From: Pseudomonas sp. ANT_H4
GTDB taxonomy: Bacteria > Pseudomonadota > Gammaproteobacteria > Pseudomonadales > Pseudomonadaceae
Reading direction: 5' to 3'
NCBI RefSeq assembly: GCF_008369295.1
Contig: NZ_VOBG01000005.1
Span: 1 to 64,000 of the forward strand
Length of the DNA: 64,000 bases
Under the pieces are notes generated by a model. That model was not told where the DNA came from. It worked only from the letters and a program-made list of their open reading frames with translations, and did not search any database. The position numbers were made by a program, and so were the translations under genes. Positions 18,342 to 27,600 of this stretch are shown piece by piece (position 1 is the first letter of the stretch; every line of letters begins with the position of its first letter).

Positions 18342-18697
18342 GTCGCACCTCCAGGCTGGCGCAATCCGATGCAATTGCCCCACGGATCACGCACCTGGCA
18401 TATCCAGTGCCCGTCCTCAATCGTCATCGGTCCGCGATACAGCGTGGCTCCCAGGGCAACCAGCCGCTGTACTTCCTGCTGAATATCCACCACTCGCCAG
18501 TACACCACCGACCCGGCTGCGCCGCTGGCGACCTTGTTATCGGCATTCACAATCTCGATAGCCACACCGTCCATATCCAGGTGACCGAAATCGTCCGGCT
18601 CGTGATAAACGCGCGTGGCCGCTGGAAACGCAGCGGCGTACCACTCGGTAGCGACGCGCCAGTTGGGGGTGTGGATGAGGATGGAGAGGATCGGCAT
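18338..18697 (-). CDS. VOC superfamily protein (glyoxalase/bleomycin-resistance fold)
   Basis: A 119-aa vicinal-oxygen-chelate fold protein with two beta-alpha-beta-beta-beta units: ILIHTPNWRVATEWYAAAFP, VAIEIVNAD, VYWRVVDIQQEVQRLVALGA and QVRDPWGNCIGLRQPGG. The last motif (RDPWGN) is typical. The usual metal-binding residues are only partly recognisable, so it could be an enzyme or a binding protein. The start ATG 18697 overlaps the TGA of the BRCT gene by one base, and its stop overlaps the GNAT start, so it sits inside a tightly coupled operon. Confidence 0.85.
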   Translation of the reverse strand: MPILSILIHTPNWRVATEWYAAAFPAATRVYHEPDDFGHLDMDGVAIEIVNADNKVASGAAGSVVYWRVVDIQQEVQRLVALGATLYRGPMTIEDGHWICQVRDPWGNCIGLRQPGGAT

Positions 18698-19329
18698 CAG
18701 TCGAACAACACCTTTTGCCAGTGGGTTTCGCTGATGATGGCTATAGGGGCACCGCTGTTTCTCAACTCGACGGCTTTTTTGATCTTTGTGCCATAAGAAC
18801 TGTGAAGCCATTGCTCGTTGCCGACGCTGCCAATCACCAGGAAATGGACTTTTTTGCTGACCGAGTTGCCAATCAATCCGCCTCGTTCGATGACCAGTGA
18901 TTCACATTCCTTGCGAGGCCCATAAGCCATAATGCCGGTGAATAGGAAGACCTGATCCAGCCAATTCAATGTAGGAACAGGGTCGTTCAGTGGAAGGCTT
19001 GTGGCTGAAGTTGCACGTAGGGGAACGCCTACGGTAACGCCCCCAAACTGGCGCAGCATTTCCAACAGTTCTGCGGACTCTTCCTCATCCAGAACCCCGT
19101 CGCTCAGCATGCTGGTGAGGCGCTGATAGAGAATATTGACAACAGGGTCTTCCAGGTGGATCAGGTGAGTTTCGATCCAGGTCTTGAGAAACTCGGCTTC
19201 CAGTTGATTGATTTTTCCATCGGCTGCCAATCCAGAGGTGATGCCGAGCAGCGCATCGGCAGAGCGCCGATCAATACGTGCCTTGTGGAAGAAACGGCTA
19301 TTTTCGAATTCCTGATACAGGTCGACCAT
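18697..19329 (-). CDS. TerB-like / BRCT domain fusion protein
   Basis: A 210-aa protein with two parts. Residues ~1-100 are helical and acidic with repeated TerB-like patterns (GLAADGKINQLEAEFLKTWI and LSDGVLDEEESAELLEMLRQ). Residues ~120-205 read as a BRCT domain: QVFLFTGIMAYGPRKECESL, VIERGGLIGNSVSKKVHFLV with the conserved Gly-Gly turn, then SYGTKIKKAVELRNSG and PIAIISETHW with the conserved Trp. BRCT domains bind DNA ends or phosphopeptides; in bacteria they are best known from LigA. The stop overlaps the VOC start by one base, and the start lies 13 bases after a small unknown gene. Base composition is less GC-rich than the neighbours. A role in DNA metabolism is inference. Confidence 0.75.
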   Translation of the reverse strand: MVDLYQEFENSRFFHKARIDRRSADALLGITSGLAADGKINQLEAEFLKTWIETHLIHLEDPVVNILYQRLTSMLSDGVLDEEESAELLEMLRQFGGVTVGVPLRATSATSLPLNDPVPTLNWLDQVFLFTGIMAYGPRKECESLVIERGGLIGNSVSKKVHFLVIGSVGNEQWLHSSYGTKIKKAVELRNSGAPIAIISETHWQKVLFD

Positions 19330-19342
19330 GCGTTCTTGCTCT

Positions 19343-19669
19343 CTAGTTTTCTGTTTCGGGGGACTGATTGAAATATTTAGCCTTGTCCGGCGTGAAGGTG
19401 ACGATCATCTGGGTGCGCGAACAGGTCAGCGCGGTTTCCAAGGTAGGATCGATGTCAAGGCTCTCACTGCGAAGTCCTTGCCACTGTGCTAGGTAGTTGA
19501 GGGAACCGAACTTTTCGAGTTTTTTAAGGCTACGGCTCACCCCACCTTTCCAGCCTAGCGGGGGAAGCTCACCAGCGAGGCAAGCTTGTGCAAGCTCAGG
19601 TTGTTTTGCTGCAAACTCTTGGCCGACCTCCCAGCATTTGATCAGCCCTTTGTCGCTGCCTTCCCACAT
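19343..19669 (-). CDS. Hypothetical protein, first gene of the BRCT operon
   Basis: A 108-aa soluble protein that I do not recognise. It has Trp- and Lys-rich helical segments (DKGLIKCWEVGQEFAAKQPE, WKGGVSRSLKKLEKFG) and no signal peptide or membrane segment. The start ATG 19669 has GAAGTGAG just upstream. It is followed after 13 bases by the TerB/BRCT gene on the same strand, so the two are probably co-transcribed. It is AT-richer than the flanks, like its partner. No function is proposed. Confidence 0.6.
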   Translation of the reverse strand: MWEGSDKGLIKCWEVGQEFAAKQPELAQACLAGELPPLGWKGGVSRSLKKLEKFGSLNYLAQWQGLRSESLDIDPTLETALTCSRTQMIVTFTPDKAKYFNQSPETEN

Positions 19670-19835
19670 CTCACTTCAGCTCAAGATTGGCCGTGGAGTG
19701 GCGCTTATGCTTCGTCGTATGTGCTGGGTCATATTCTTTCCTTGAATATCTGGCGGTGCAGTAAAACGGTCGCACCGATATATACATAGCTTTTGATAAT
19801 TGCAAAATAACCTGTGGCGGGTGGGCTTGTCCCCC

Positions 19836-21662
19836 TCAAGGCTGCCAGACGGTTTTCACGCCACTCAGCTTGCGATCCAGAAACGTAGCCGCGCTGATCA
19901 ACGCCAAATGGCTCAACGCTTGTGGCGTATTGCCCAGATGTCGTGCCTGGCTGTCGAACTCCTCGGCATACAAACCCAGCGGATTGGCGTAGCGCAGCAA
20001 CTGCTCAAACTCCAGGTGCGCCTTTTCCACTTGGCCTGCACGGGCCAAACATTCGACGTACCAGAATGAACAGGCGGCAAACGCGCCTTCGGTGCCTTGC
20101 AGGCCGTCGATCTGGCTATCGTCGTTGCGATAGCGGTAGACCATGCCATCGCGCACCAGGCTTTTCTGGATCGCGTCCAGGGTCGACAACCAGCGCGGAT
20201 CGGTAGCGGCAACGAAGCGCACCAGCGGCATCAGCAGCATCGAACCGTCGAGTTGGGTGCTGCCGATATGCTGCACGAAATGCCCGCGTTCTTCGTTCCA
20301 GAAATTGCTCCAGATATCTTCATGAATCGCCTGGCGGGTCTGGTCCCAAAGGGCGAACGGCGCCGGCAGCGAACGTTTGGAGGCCAGGCGAATGGCGCGG
20401 TCCAGGGCCACCCAGCACATCAGCCGCGAATGCAGAAAGTGATGCTGTTCGCCGCGCATCTCCCAGATGCCGACGTCTTTGTGGTTCCAGGTTTCACAGA
20501 CCTGACCCACCACTTCCAGGGTGTGTTTCCAGCCTTCATGGGAGATGGCTTCGCCGTATTTGTTGACCAGGTACACCGCGTCCATCAGTTCGCCGAAAAT
20601 ATCCAGCTGTACCTGGTCGTAGGCCTCATTACCGATACGTACCGGTTGCGCGCCGCCATGGCCGCGCAGGTGGCTCAGCGCGGTTTCGGGCAGTTCCTGG
20701 CGACCGTCGATGCCATACAGGATGTTGATCTTCATGGGCGCGCCGCAGCAGTCGCTGACCCGGCCCTTCAACCAGCGCATGTAGCTGTTGGCTTCCTCGA
20801 CAAAGCCCAGGCGCATAAAGGCGTAGACGGTGAACGACGCATCGCGGATCCAGGTGTAGCGGTAGTCCCAGTTGCGCTCGCCGCCGGGGGTTTCCGGCAG
20901 GCCGAAGGTGGCGGCGGCGACGATGGCGCCGTGTTTACGCGAGGTCAGAAGCTTCAAGGCCAAAGCCGAGCGGTTGACCATTTCCCGCCAGCGTCCGCGA
21001 TAGTTGGACTGGGCGATCCAGCCGCGCCAGAACTTCAAGGTGCGCTCCAGGCACAGGTCGGTGCTGGTGCTTTCAATCCTGGGATCGTCGATGCCGCCGA
21101 GGACAAATTCGGCGCCTTGTTCCTGTTCCAGGGTGAAGCTGGCGACGGCTGCGTCGCCGTCGATCTGCAGGGCGTGGCTGCTGGCCAGGCGCAGGCCGGG
21201 TTGACCAGGCGCCTCAAAGCACACGTCGTCATTGTCGGCGGTGGCGCGGGTTGGCGCACGGGCGTAGTCATGGCGTACTGCGCAGCGCAGGTGAATCGTC
21301 GCCTTGCCGCTGACCACCCGCACCCGGCGAACCAGCAATGGCAGGTCGTCGACTTCTTCGCTGATGGTCAACAGGTCGGTGATTTCCACCACCGCCTCAT
21401 CGCTGAGCCAGCGGGTTTGCAGGACGTTGGTATCCGGCAGGTAAATTTGCTCGCGGCGGGCGTCGGGCAAGTCCGGTGTCAGTTGGAAGATCCCGGCAGC
21501 GGGGGAGTCCAGCAACGAACAGAAGATCGACGGGCTGTCGAACTCCGGCCAGCAGAAAAAGTCGATGCTGCCCTTGTCGTTGACCAGGGCGGCAGTGCGC
21601 ATATCTCCGATGATGCCGTGGGCATCAATGGCGCTTTGTGCTTCGTTCTTCAGATCAACCAT
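19836..21662 (-). CDS. Glycoside hydrolase family 15 protein (glucoamylase/trehalase-like)
   Basis: A 608-aa cytoplasmic GH15 protein. The N-terminal beta-sandwich domain starts with AIDAHGIIGDMRTAALVND, then GSIDFFCWPEFDSPSIF. The (alpha/alpha)6 catalytic domain shows GGERNWDYRYTWIRDASFT, the hallmark with the catalytic acid region, SHEGWKHTLEVVGQ, GIWEMRGEQHHFLHS with a likely second catalytic Glu, and GTEGAFAACSFWYVECLARA. Length matches bacterial GH15 proteins, which act on maltose- or trehalose-type glucosides. It is distal to an SDR gene that overlaps its start by 8 bases. The substrate is unknown. Confidence 0.92.
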   Translation of the reverse strand: MVDLKNEAQSAIDAHGIIGDMRTAALVNDKGSIDFFCWPEFDSPSIFCSLLDSPAAGIFQLTPDLPDARREQIYLPDTNVLQTRWLSDEAVVEITDLLTISEEVDDLPLLVRRVRVVSGKATIHLRCAVRHDYARAPTRATADNDDVCFEAPGQPGLRLASSHALQIDGDAAVASFTLEQEQGAEFVLGGIDDPRIESTSTDLCLERTLKFWRGWIAQSNYRGRWREMVNRSALALKLLTSRKHGAIVAAATFGLPETPGGERNWDYRYTWIRDASFTVYAFMRLGFVEEANSYMRWLKGRVSDCCGAPMKINILYGIDGRQELPETALSHLRGHGGAQPVRIGNEAYDQVQLDIFGELMDAVYLVNKYGEAISHEGWKHTLEVVGQVCETWNHKDVGIWEMRGEQHHFLHSRLMCWVALDRAIRLASKRSLPAPFALWDQTRQAIHEDIWSNFWNEERGHFVQHIGSTQLDGSMLLMPLVRFVAATDPRWLSTLDAIQKSLVRDGMVYRYRNDDSQIDGLQGTEGAFAACSFWYVECLARAGQVEKAHLEFEQLLRYANPLGLYAEEFDSQARHLGNTPQALSHLALISAATFLDRKLSGVKTVWQP

Positions 21663-22455
21663 TGCCTCTGAACTCCGGATAAAGGCTCATGCCGCCATCA
21701 ATAAACAAAGTGCTGCCCACCACATAATCGGAGGCATCGCTGGCCAGCCACACCACCGCGTTGGCCACGTCTTCGACATCGCCGACCCGACCGTAAGGAA
21801 TCAACTTGAGCAGTTGTTGCTCGGCATCGCCCTCGGTGGCGGCGCGGTTGATTGCTGTGCGAATCGCCCCCGGCGCGATGCCGTTGATGCGAATGCGCTG
21901 AGGGCTGACTTCCTGGGCGAGGGTGCGCATCAGCATCTCGACACCGCCCTTGGACGCCGCGTAGTTGACGTGCCCGGCCCAGGGAATGAGTTGGTGGACC
22001 GAACTCATGTGGATGATTTTTCCGGCGGCCCGGGAGACACCTTCGCGGATGCCCTGGCGATTGAAAATACGCAAGGCTGCGCGGGCACAGAGGAACTGGC
22101 CGGTGAGGTTGACGCCGATGACGGCGTTCCAGTCGTCGAGGGTCATGTCCACGGCTGCGGCGTCTTTCTGCATACCGGAGTTGGCCACCAGAATGTCCAG
22201 GTGGCCGAAGGCGTCGAGGGTTTGCGCAAACAGTCGCTCGACATCGGCCTCTTTCGAGACATCGGCGCCGAGGGCAATCGCCCGGCCACCGCTGGCATTG
22301 ATCTGCGCCGCCAAGGCTTGGGCCGGCGCCGCCTGGGCGTTGTAGTTCAGCACCACTGCAGCACCGGCCTCGGCCAGAGCCTTGGCAGCCCCGGCACCGA
22401 TCCCGGAACTGGCGCCGGTGACCAGGGCCACTTGTTGATCCAACGAGATACGCAT
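21655..22455 (-). CDS. SDR family oxidoreductase (glucose 1-dehydrogenase-like)
   Basis: A 266-aa classical SDR: TGASSGIGAGAA cofactor motif, VLNYNAQ at strand 2 (typical of glucose 1-dehydrogenase-like NADP-users), ANSG in place of NNAG, HMSSVHQ catalytic Ser, and YAASK Tyr/Lys. The C-terminal STLFIDGGMSLYPEFRGNG ends with FRGNG, close to the YPEF/Q end of GDH-type SDRs. It is the first gene of a two-gene operon with the GH15 gene, which overlaps it by 8 bases. This suggests action on a sugar released by the hydrolase, which is inference. Confidence 0.9.
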   Translation of the reverse strand: MRISLDQQVALVTGASSGIGAGAAKALAEAGAAVVLNYNAQAAPAQALAAQINASGGRAIALGADVSKEADVERLFAQTLDAFGHLDILVANSGMQKDAAAVDMTLDDWNAVIGVNLTGQFLCARAALRIFNRQGIREGVSRAAGKIIHMSSVHQLIPWAGHVNYAASKGGVEMLMRTLAQEVSPQRIRINGIAPGAIRTAINRAATEGDAEQQLLKLIPYGRVGDVEDVANAVVWLASDASDYVVGSTLFIDGGMSLYPEFRGNG

Positions 22456-22637
22456 TCAGCACCCAACCTTTTCCAGAGCGTTCAGTTAGCTGACTGGCGG
22501 CGCCTGGCACAAGTTCACCGATTGGCTGGAATGCGACGATGGCGGTGTATCTCTATCAAACCTGGGGTTTCAAATGTATTTTGCCCCTGATAACACGCGA
22601 TGCAAATTTCAGGGCATTCAGGTAGAGGTTACGCACC

Positions 22638-23810
22638 ATGGCAAACCCTTACGCCGAGTTGTTCAAGGCGCCAGGTTCCAGGGCTTTTGTATTGGCGGGC
22701 ATGCTCGCTCGCATGCCGATTTCCATGACGGGCATCGGGCTGATCACCATGCTGTCGCAAGTTCACGGCGGTTACGGATTGGCCGGCGCGGTGGCGGCGA
22801 CCTTTGCCTTGGCCACGGCCTTTTGCGCACCCCAGGTGTCACGGCTGGTGGACCGCCATGGCCAGGGCCGGGTGTTGCCGGCGGCGGCAATCCTGGGCGG
22901 TGGCGCGCTGTTGATGGTGTTGCTGTGCACCCGCTTGCAGGCGCCGAATTGGACCTTGTTCCTGTTCGCCGCCCTGGCCGGTTGCATGCCCAGCATGTCG
23001 GCCATGGTGCGGGCGCGCTGGACCGAGTTGTATCGAGGCCAGTCAAAACTGAAAACCGCCTTTGCCCTGGAGTCGGTGCTGGACGAGGTGTGCTTCATTC
23101 TCGGCCCGCCGCTGTCGGTGGGGCTGAGCGTGGTGCTGTTTCCCGAAGCAGGGCCGTTGATGGCGTTGTTGTTGATGGCCGTTGGGGTCAGCGCCTTTGT
23201 CCTGCAACGCCAGACCGAGCCACCGGTGCATGAGCACCACGGCCATCACGGGGGTTGGTTGATTGCGTCGCCGTCGGTGCTGATCCTGATGATCCTGCTG
23301 ATGGCCATGGGCACCATTGTCGGCGTGGTGGATGTGGTCAGCGTCGCGCTCGCCCAGCATCAGGGCCAACCTGCTGCCGCGAGTATTGTGTTGTCGGTCT
23401 ACGCCATCGGCTCGTGCCTGTCGGGGCTGGCCTTTGGCACCCTGAAACTGGCAGCGCCGTTGCCAAGGCAGTTTCTGTACTGCGGCGTGGCCACGGCGCT
23501 AGCCACGCTGCCGTTGCTTCTGGTGGTGAACATTCCTGGCCTGTCGGTGGCGGTATTTTTCTCCGGGCTGTTCTTTGCCCCAACCCTGATCGTGTCCATG
23601 GCCCTGGTGGAGCAAATTGTCCCGCCCAGCCGCTTGACCGAGGGCATGACCTGGCTGATCACCGGCCTGAGCATCGGCGTGGCCATCGGTGCCGCCAGTT
23701 CCGGCTGGATGATCGACCACTTTGGCGCCCCCAGCGGGTTCTGGGTGGCGCTGGTTGCCGCAGGCGTGGTGTTGGTTTCAGCGGTGTTGGGGTATCGGCG
23801 GCTGGGATGA
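22638..23810 (+). CDS. MFS transporter
   Basis: A 390-aa major facilitator superfamily permease with about twelve hydrophobic segments, a Gly-rich first repeat (LITMLSQVHGGYGLAGAVAA) and an MFS motif A-like loop (VSRLVDRHGQGRVLP). A His-rich cytoplasmic stretch (HEHHGHHGG) sits between the two six-helix halves. It resembles the sugar/drug exporters found in many Pseudomonas. Substrate unknown. The start ATG 22638 (MANPYAELFKAPG) is preceded by AGAGG. It is transcribed alone, divergent from the SDR-GH15 operon and convergent with hicB. Confidence 0.9.
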   Translation: MANPYAELFKAPGSRAFVLAGMLARMPISMTGIGLITMLSQVHGGYGLAGAVAATFALATAFCAPQVSRLVDRHGQGRVLPAAAILGGGALLMVLLCTRLQAPNWTLFLFAALAGCMPSMSAMVRARWTELYRGQSKLKTAFALESVLDEVCFILGPPLSVGLSVVLFPEAGPLMALLLMAVGVSAFVLQRQTEPPVHEHHGHHGGWLIASPSVLILMILLMAMGTIVGVVDVVSVALAQHQGQPAAASIVLSVYAIGSCLSGLAFGTLKLAAPLPRQFLYCGVATALATLPLLLVVNIPGLSVAVFFSGLFFAPTLIVSMALVEQIVPPSRLTEGMTWLITGLSIGVAIGAASSGWMIDHFGAPSGFWVALVAAGVVLVSAVLGYRRLG

Positions 23811-23821
23811 TGGGTGATGGG

Positions 23822-24169
23822 TTACCCCATCGCATGTTGTTGCAGGAACTCGCTCAAAGCTTGTCGCGTCAGGTCGTTGAGCGTCACTTTTTGACGGGTA
23901 GCCGCCAAGGCGGCGGCTAAATGGAGGTCATGGCCGACTCGAACGTTGAACGAGCCCTTGCAGGGCTTTTCTGGTGTTTGTCCGAGCTTCTGGCAAGTGT
24001 CGAGGTAATCGTCCACAGCCTCGCAAAAGGCTGTTTCCAACTGGGCCACGGTCTGGCCCTCGTAGCTGATCAGAGCCTTGATGAACAGAAGCTTGCCGAA
24101 CAGGCAATTGTCCTCGACGCTGGCTTCGATGGAGCCAATATAGCCTTTGTGTTTCAACTGGTTGTTCAC
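23822..24169 (-). CDS. hicB: HicB-type antitoxin
   Basis: A 115-aa HicB antitoxin. The N-terminal part has the degenerate RNase H-like HicB fold (YIGSIEASVEDNCLFGKLLF, then ISYEGQTVAQLETAFCEAVD). The C-terminal ~40 residues form a ribbon-helix-helix or similar DNA-binding element (GSFNVRVGHDLHLAAALAAT, then LNDLTRQALSEFLQQH). It neutralises the HicA mRNA interferase and represses the operon. Its start overlaps the hicA stop by 4 bases. The gene order toxin then antitoxin is the usual one. Confidence 0.9.
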   Translation of the reverse strand: MNNQLKHKGYIGSIEASVEDNCLFGKLLFIKALISYEGQTVAQLETAFCEAVDDYLDTCQKLGQTPEKPCKGSFNVRVGHDLHLAAALAATRQKVTLNDLTRQALSEFLQQHAMG

Positions 24170-24417
24170 TGAATCAGGTCTCCTGATTTCAATTGTTCGA
24201 TGATCTGGCGCCGGATGTAATGTTTCAACTCGTTACCGGGGTGAGGTGTGTGCAGGGTAATCATTGCACTTGGGTCGCCCTTGTCGAACTTGACCCGGCT
24301 ACCAGCCCCTTCGATTTGTGTGTAGCCCAGTCGACGCAACAGCGTAACGAGTTCAGGCCAGGTAAACGTCATTTGCTCATTGAGCAATTTGGCGAGCAGC
24401 TTTTCATTTTTTGACAC
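24166..24417 (-). CDS. hicA: HicA-type mRNA interferase toxin
   Basis: An 83-aa HicA toxin of the small dsRBD-like fold: MTFTWPELVTLLRRLGYTQI, GAGSRVKFDKGD and TLHTPHPGNELKHYIRRQII. It carries the GSRVKF form of the family's core in place of GSHH. The active-site His is probably that of the LHTPHP segment, though this cannot be settled by eye. GTG 24417 (MSKNEKLLAKLL) is preferred, with AGGGA six bases upstream; an ATG at 24435 is the alternative. It is co-transcribed and overlapping with hicB. A palindrome overlaps its likely promoter. Confidence 0.87.
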   Translation of the reverse strand: MSKNEKLLAKLLNEQMTFTWPELVTLLRRLGYTQIEGAGSRVKFDKGDPSAMITLHTPHPGNELKHYIRRQIIEQLKSGDLIQ

Positions 24418-24430
24418 GGCGTTCCCTGCG

Positions 24431-24468
24431 TGCAACTAAATGTAGTTGCAAAGTATGAGGTCCGTCAA
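24431..24468 (-). promoter_or_regulatory. hicAB promoter with overlapping palindromic operator
   Basis: A perfect inverted repeat, TGCAACTA (24431-24438) and TAGTTGCA (24443-24450) with a 4-base spacer, lies 13 bases upstream of the hicA start. On the minus strand a TTGACG -35 (24463-24468) is followed after 18 bases by a TACATT -10 (24439-24444), so the palindrome covers the -10. This is the arrangement expected for autorepression by HicB. Confidence 0.7.
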
Positions 24469-24557
24469 TGATAGGGCGACTTCGCCAGGCTTTCCGATGT
24501 TTGATGTAACCCTTGATGACACCTCCCGCAGCCTCCCGCCTGACTAAATCCCGCCGC

Positions 24558-24580
24558 TAATTTTTCCCTCCCGGATTCGT
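24558..24580 (+). promoter_or_regulatory. Candidate PvdS-type promoter of the NRPS operon
   Basis: TAATT (24558-24562), 15 bases, then CGT (24578-24580) is a one-mismatch, one-base-short version of the PvdS/IS box (TAAAT-N16-CGT) seen in exact form before fpvA and pvdE. It lies 55 bases before the chosen NRPS start. A closer TAAAT at 24545-24549 has no CGT at the right distance. The assignment is tentative. Confidence 0.45.
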
Positions 24581-24635
24581 TTTATAGGGACGACGTGCCT
24601 TTGTGCTTCCTGCCTATTGCCCCGGATCCCAAGAA

Positions 24636-27600
24636 ATGAACGCTGAAGACTCCTTGAAACTTGCTCGCCGGTTTATCGGGTTACCCCTGGAAAAACGCCA
24701 GATGTTCCTCCAGGCGTTGCACAAGGAAGGGGTGGATTTTTCCCGGTTTCCGATTCCGGCAGGCGTGGAGGCCGAGGACCGACAGGCGCTGTCCTACGCG
24801 CAGCAGCGGATGTGGTTTCTCTGGCAATTGGATCCCGCCAGCGGTGCCTATAACCTGCCGGGGGCTGTGCGGCTCAAGGGCGCGTTGAGCCTGCCCGCCA
24901 TGGAGCAAGCGTTCGCCAGCCTGGTGGAACGTCATGAAACCTTGCGCACGGTGTTCCAGCGCCAGGCCGATGAGCGCTTGTTGCAGGTCGCAGTGCAGCC
25001 GTCGTTGGCCATCGAACAGGTGGACTTCAGCGCCCTGGCGCCCGCCGCGCGTGAACACGCGGTGACGGATGCCGCTACCCGGCAATCACTATTGCCCTTC
25101 GATTTGGCTAATGGGCCGCTGCTTCGGGTGCAATTGCTCAAGCTGGCCGAGCAGGAACACGTGCTTCTGCTGACCCTGCACCACATCGTTTCCGATGGCT
25201 GGTCGATGAATGTATTGATCGACGAGTTCATCCGCTGCTACGACGCCCATGAACGTAATGAAACGCCCCAACTGCCGGCCTTGCCGATCCAGTACAGCGA
25301 CTATGCCCTGTGGCAGCGCCGCTGGCTGGAGGCGGGCGAACAGGCTCGTCAACTAGAATACTGGCAAGCGCGTCTGGGCAATGAGCATCCGATGCTGGAA
25401 CTGCCCATCGACCATCCGCGTCCGGCCATGCCCAGCTACCGGGGCACGCGTCATGATTTTGCGATTGATCCGGCGCTGGCCGCGCAACTGCGCAGTTGCG
25501 CGCAGCAACATAACGTCACGCTGTTCATGCTGCTGCTCGGCGCCTTTAATGTGCTGCTGCATCGCTACACCGGCCAGGGCGACCTGCGTATTGGCGTGCC
25601 GATTGCCAACCGCAACCGCACTGAGGTCGAAGGGCTGATCGGCTTCTTCGTCAACACGCAGGTACTGCGCACCGAGCTGACCGGACAAACCCGCGTCGGC
25701 GAGTTGTTACAAGGTATCAAGGAGCACGCCTTGGGCGCCCAAGCCCATCAGGAGTTGCCGTTCGAGCGCCTGGTGGAAGCGTTGAAAGTCGAGCGTAGCT
25801 TGAGCCACACGCCGTTGTTCCAAGTCATGTACAACCACCAGCCAGTGGTGGCAGACATCGCTTCGGTGAGCACCGCTTCCGGGCTGGAACTGTCCCTGGT
25901 GCAATGGCAAGGCCGCACCACCCAGTTCGACCTGACCCTGGACACTTATGAAAAGTCCGGCACCCTGCACGCCGCGCTGACCTTCGCCAATGACCTGTTC
26001 GATTCCGCCTCCATCGAGCGCATGGCCCGGCACTGGATCAGTCTGTTGCAGGCCATGGCCGTCGATGGCAACCAGCGTATCGGGGAGTTGCCAATGCTGG
26101 CCGCCGATGAGCGGCTAGTGCTGGTCCATGGCTGGAACCAGACCGATGAGCAGTACCCGACCGAGCGCGGCATTCATCAGTTGATCGAAGATCAGGTGCA
26201 ACGAACCCCGCAAGCTCCGGCCCTGGTGTTCGGCGCGACGGTATTGAGCTACGCCCAACTCGACGCTCGCGCCAACCAGTTGGCCCATGCCTTGCGCCAG
26301 CAAGGGGTTGGTCCGGATGTGCTGGTGGGCATTTGTGTCGAGCGCTCCGTGGAAATGGTGGTCGGCCTGCTGGCGATCCTCAAGGCCGGCGGCGCGTACG
26401 TCCCGCTGGACCCGGAGTACCCGCTGGACCGCCTGGCCTACATGATCGAAGACAGTGGCATTGCCCTCTTGCTCAGCCAGACCAGCCTGCTGCATAGGCT
26501 GCCTGCGAACGAGGTCAAGGTCATCATGCTGGACCCGCAGCCCGACTGGTTTGAGGGTTACAGCACCGAGCCCGTCGCGATGACGGTGCATGGCTTGAAC
26601 CTGGCCTATGTGATCTATACCTCGGGCTCAACCGGCAAACCCAAGGGTGCCGGCAACAGCCATCGCGCGCTGGTCAACCGGTTGTGCTGGATGCAGGACG
26701 CCTACGGCCTGGACGGCAGCGACGCGGTGTTGCAGAAAACGCCCTTCAGTTTTGACGTGTCGGTCTGGGAGTTCTTCTGGCCGTTGATGACCGGCGCGCG
26801 CCTGGTGGTGGCCGCCCCTGGCGAACACCGCGAGCCGGCCCGCTTGATCGAAACCATTCGTGAGCAGCACATCAGCACCTTGCACTTTGTACCGTCGATG
26901 CTCCAGGCGTTTATTCACGAGCCTGGTGTCCAGGCTTGTGCAAGCCTCAAGCGCATCGTGTGCAGCGGTGAAGCTCTGGCGCTGGATGCGCAATTGCAAG
27001 TCTTCGCCAAACTGCCGAGCGCGGCGCTGTACAACCTGTATGGGCCGACGGAAGCGGCCATCGACGTCACGCACTGGACGTGCATCGACGAAGGCGCCGA
27101 CAGCGTGCCCATCGGTCGGCCCATCGCCAACCTCGGCACCTACGTGCTGGACGCGCAACTGAACCCGGTCCCGGCCGGTGTTGCGGGTGAGTTGTACCTG
27201 GGAGGCACCGGGCTGGCCCGCAGTTATCACCGCCGTCCGGGGCTGACCTCCGAGCGCTTCGTGCCGTGCCCTTTCACTGCCGGTGCGCGCCTGTATCGCA
27301 CTGGCGACCGGGTGCGTCAGCGTGCCGACGGGGTGATTGAATACCTCGGGCGCCTGGATCATCAAGTCAAGCTGCGGGGTCTGCGCATTGAGCTGGGGGA
27401 AATCGAGACCCGCCTGATGCAGCACCCTCTGGTGCGTGAAACGGTGGTGTTGGTGCAGGGCGGCAAACAGCTGGTGGCTTATCTGGTGCTGGATGCCGCC
27501 GAGCCGACCACGCCGTGGCAGCAGGAGCTCAAGGCCTGGCTGTTGGGCAGCCTGCCGGAATACATGGTGCCGACCTATCTGATGCCGCTGGCGAAACTGC

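Noticed and set aside
18697-19329. BRCT gene as a LigA-like DNA ligase fragment
   Set aside because: No nucleotidyltransferase or OB-fold motifs and no sign of truncation; the TerB-like N-terminus makes a complete small protein.
20097-21671. 524-codon plus-strand frame opposite the GH15 gene
   Set aside because: Mirror of GC-rich coding sequence; GH15 motifs are on the minus strand.
24545-24549. TAAAT as the -35 of the NRPS promoter
   Set aside because: At 16-17 bases downstream there is CCC rather than CGT; the next CGT is 28 bases away.
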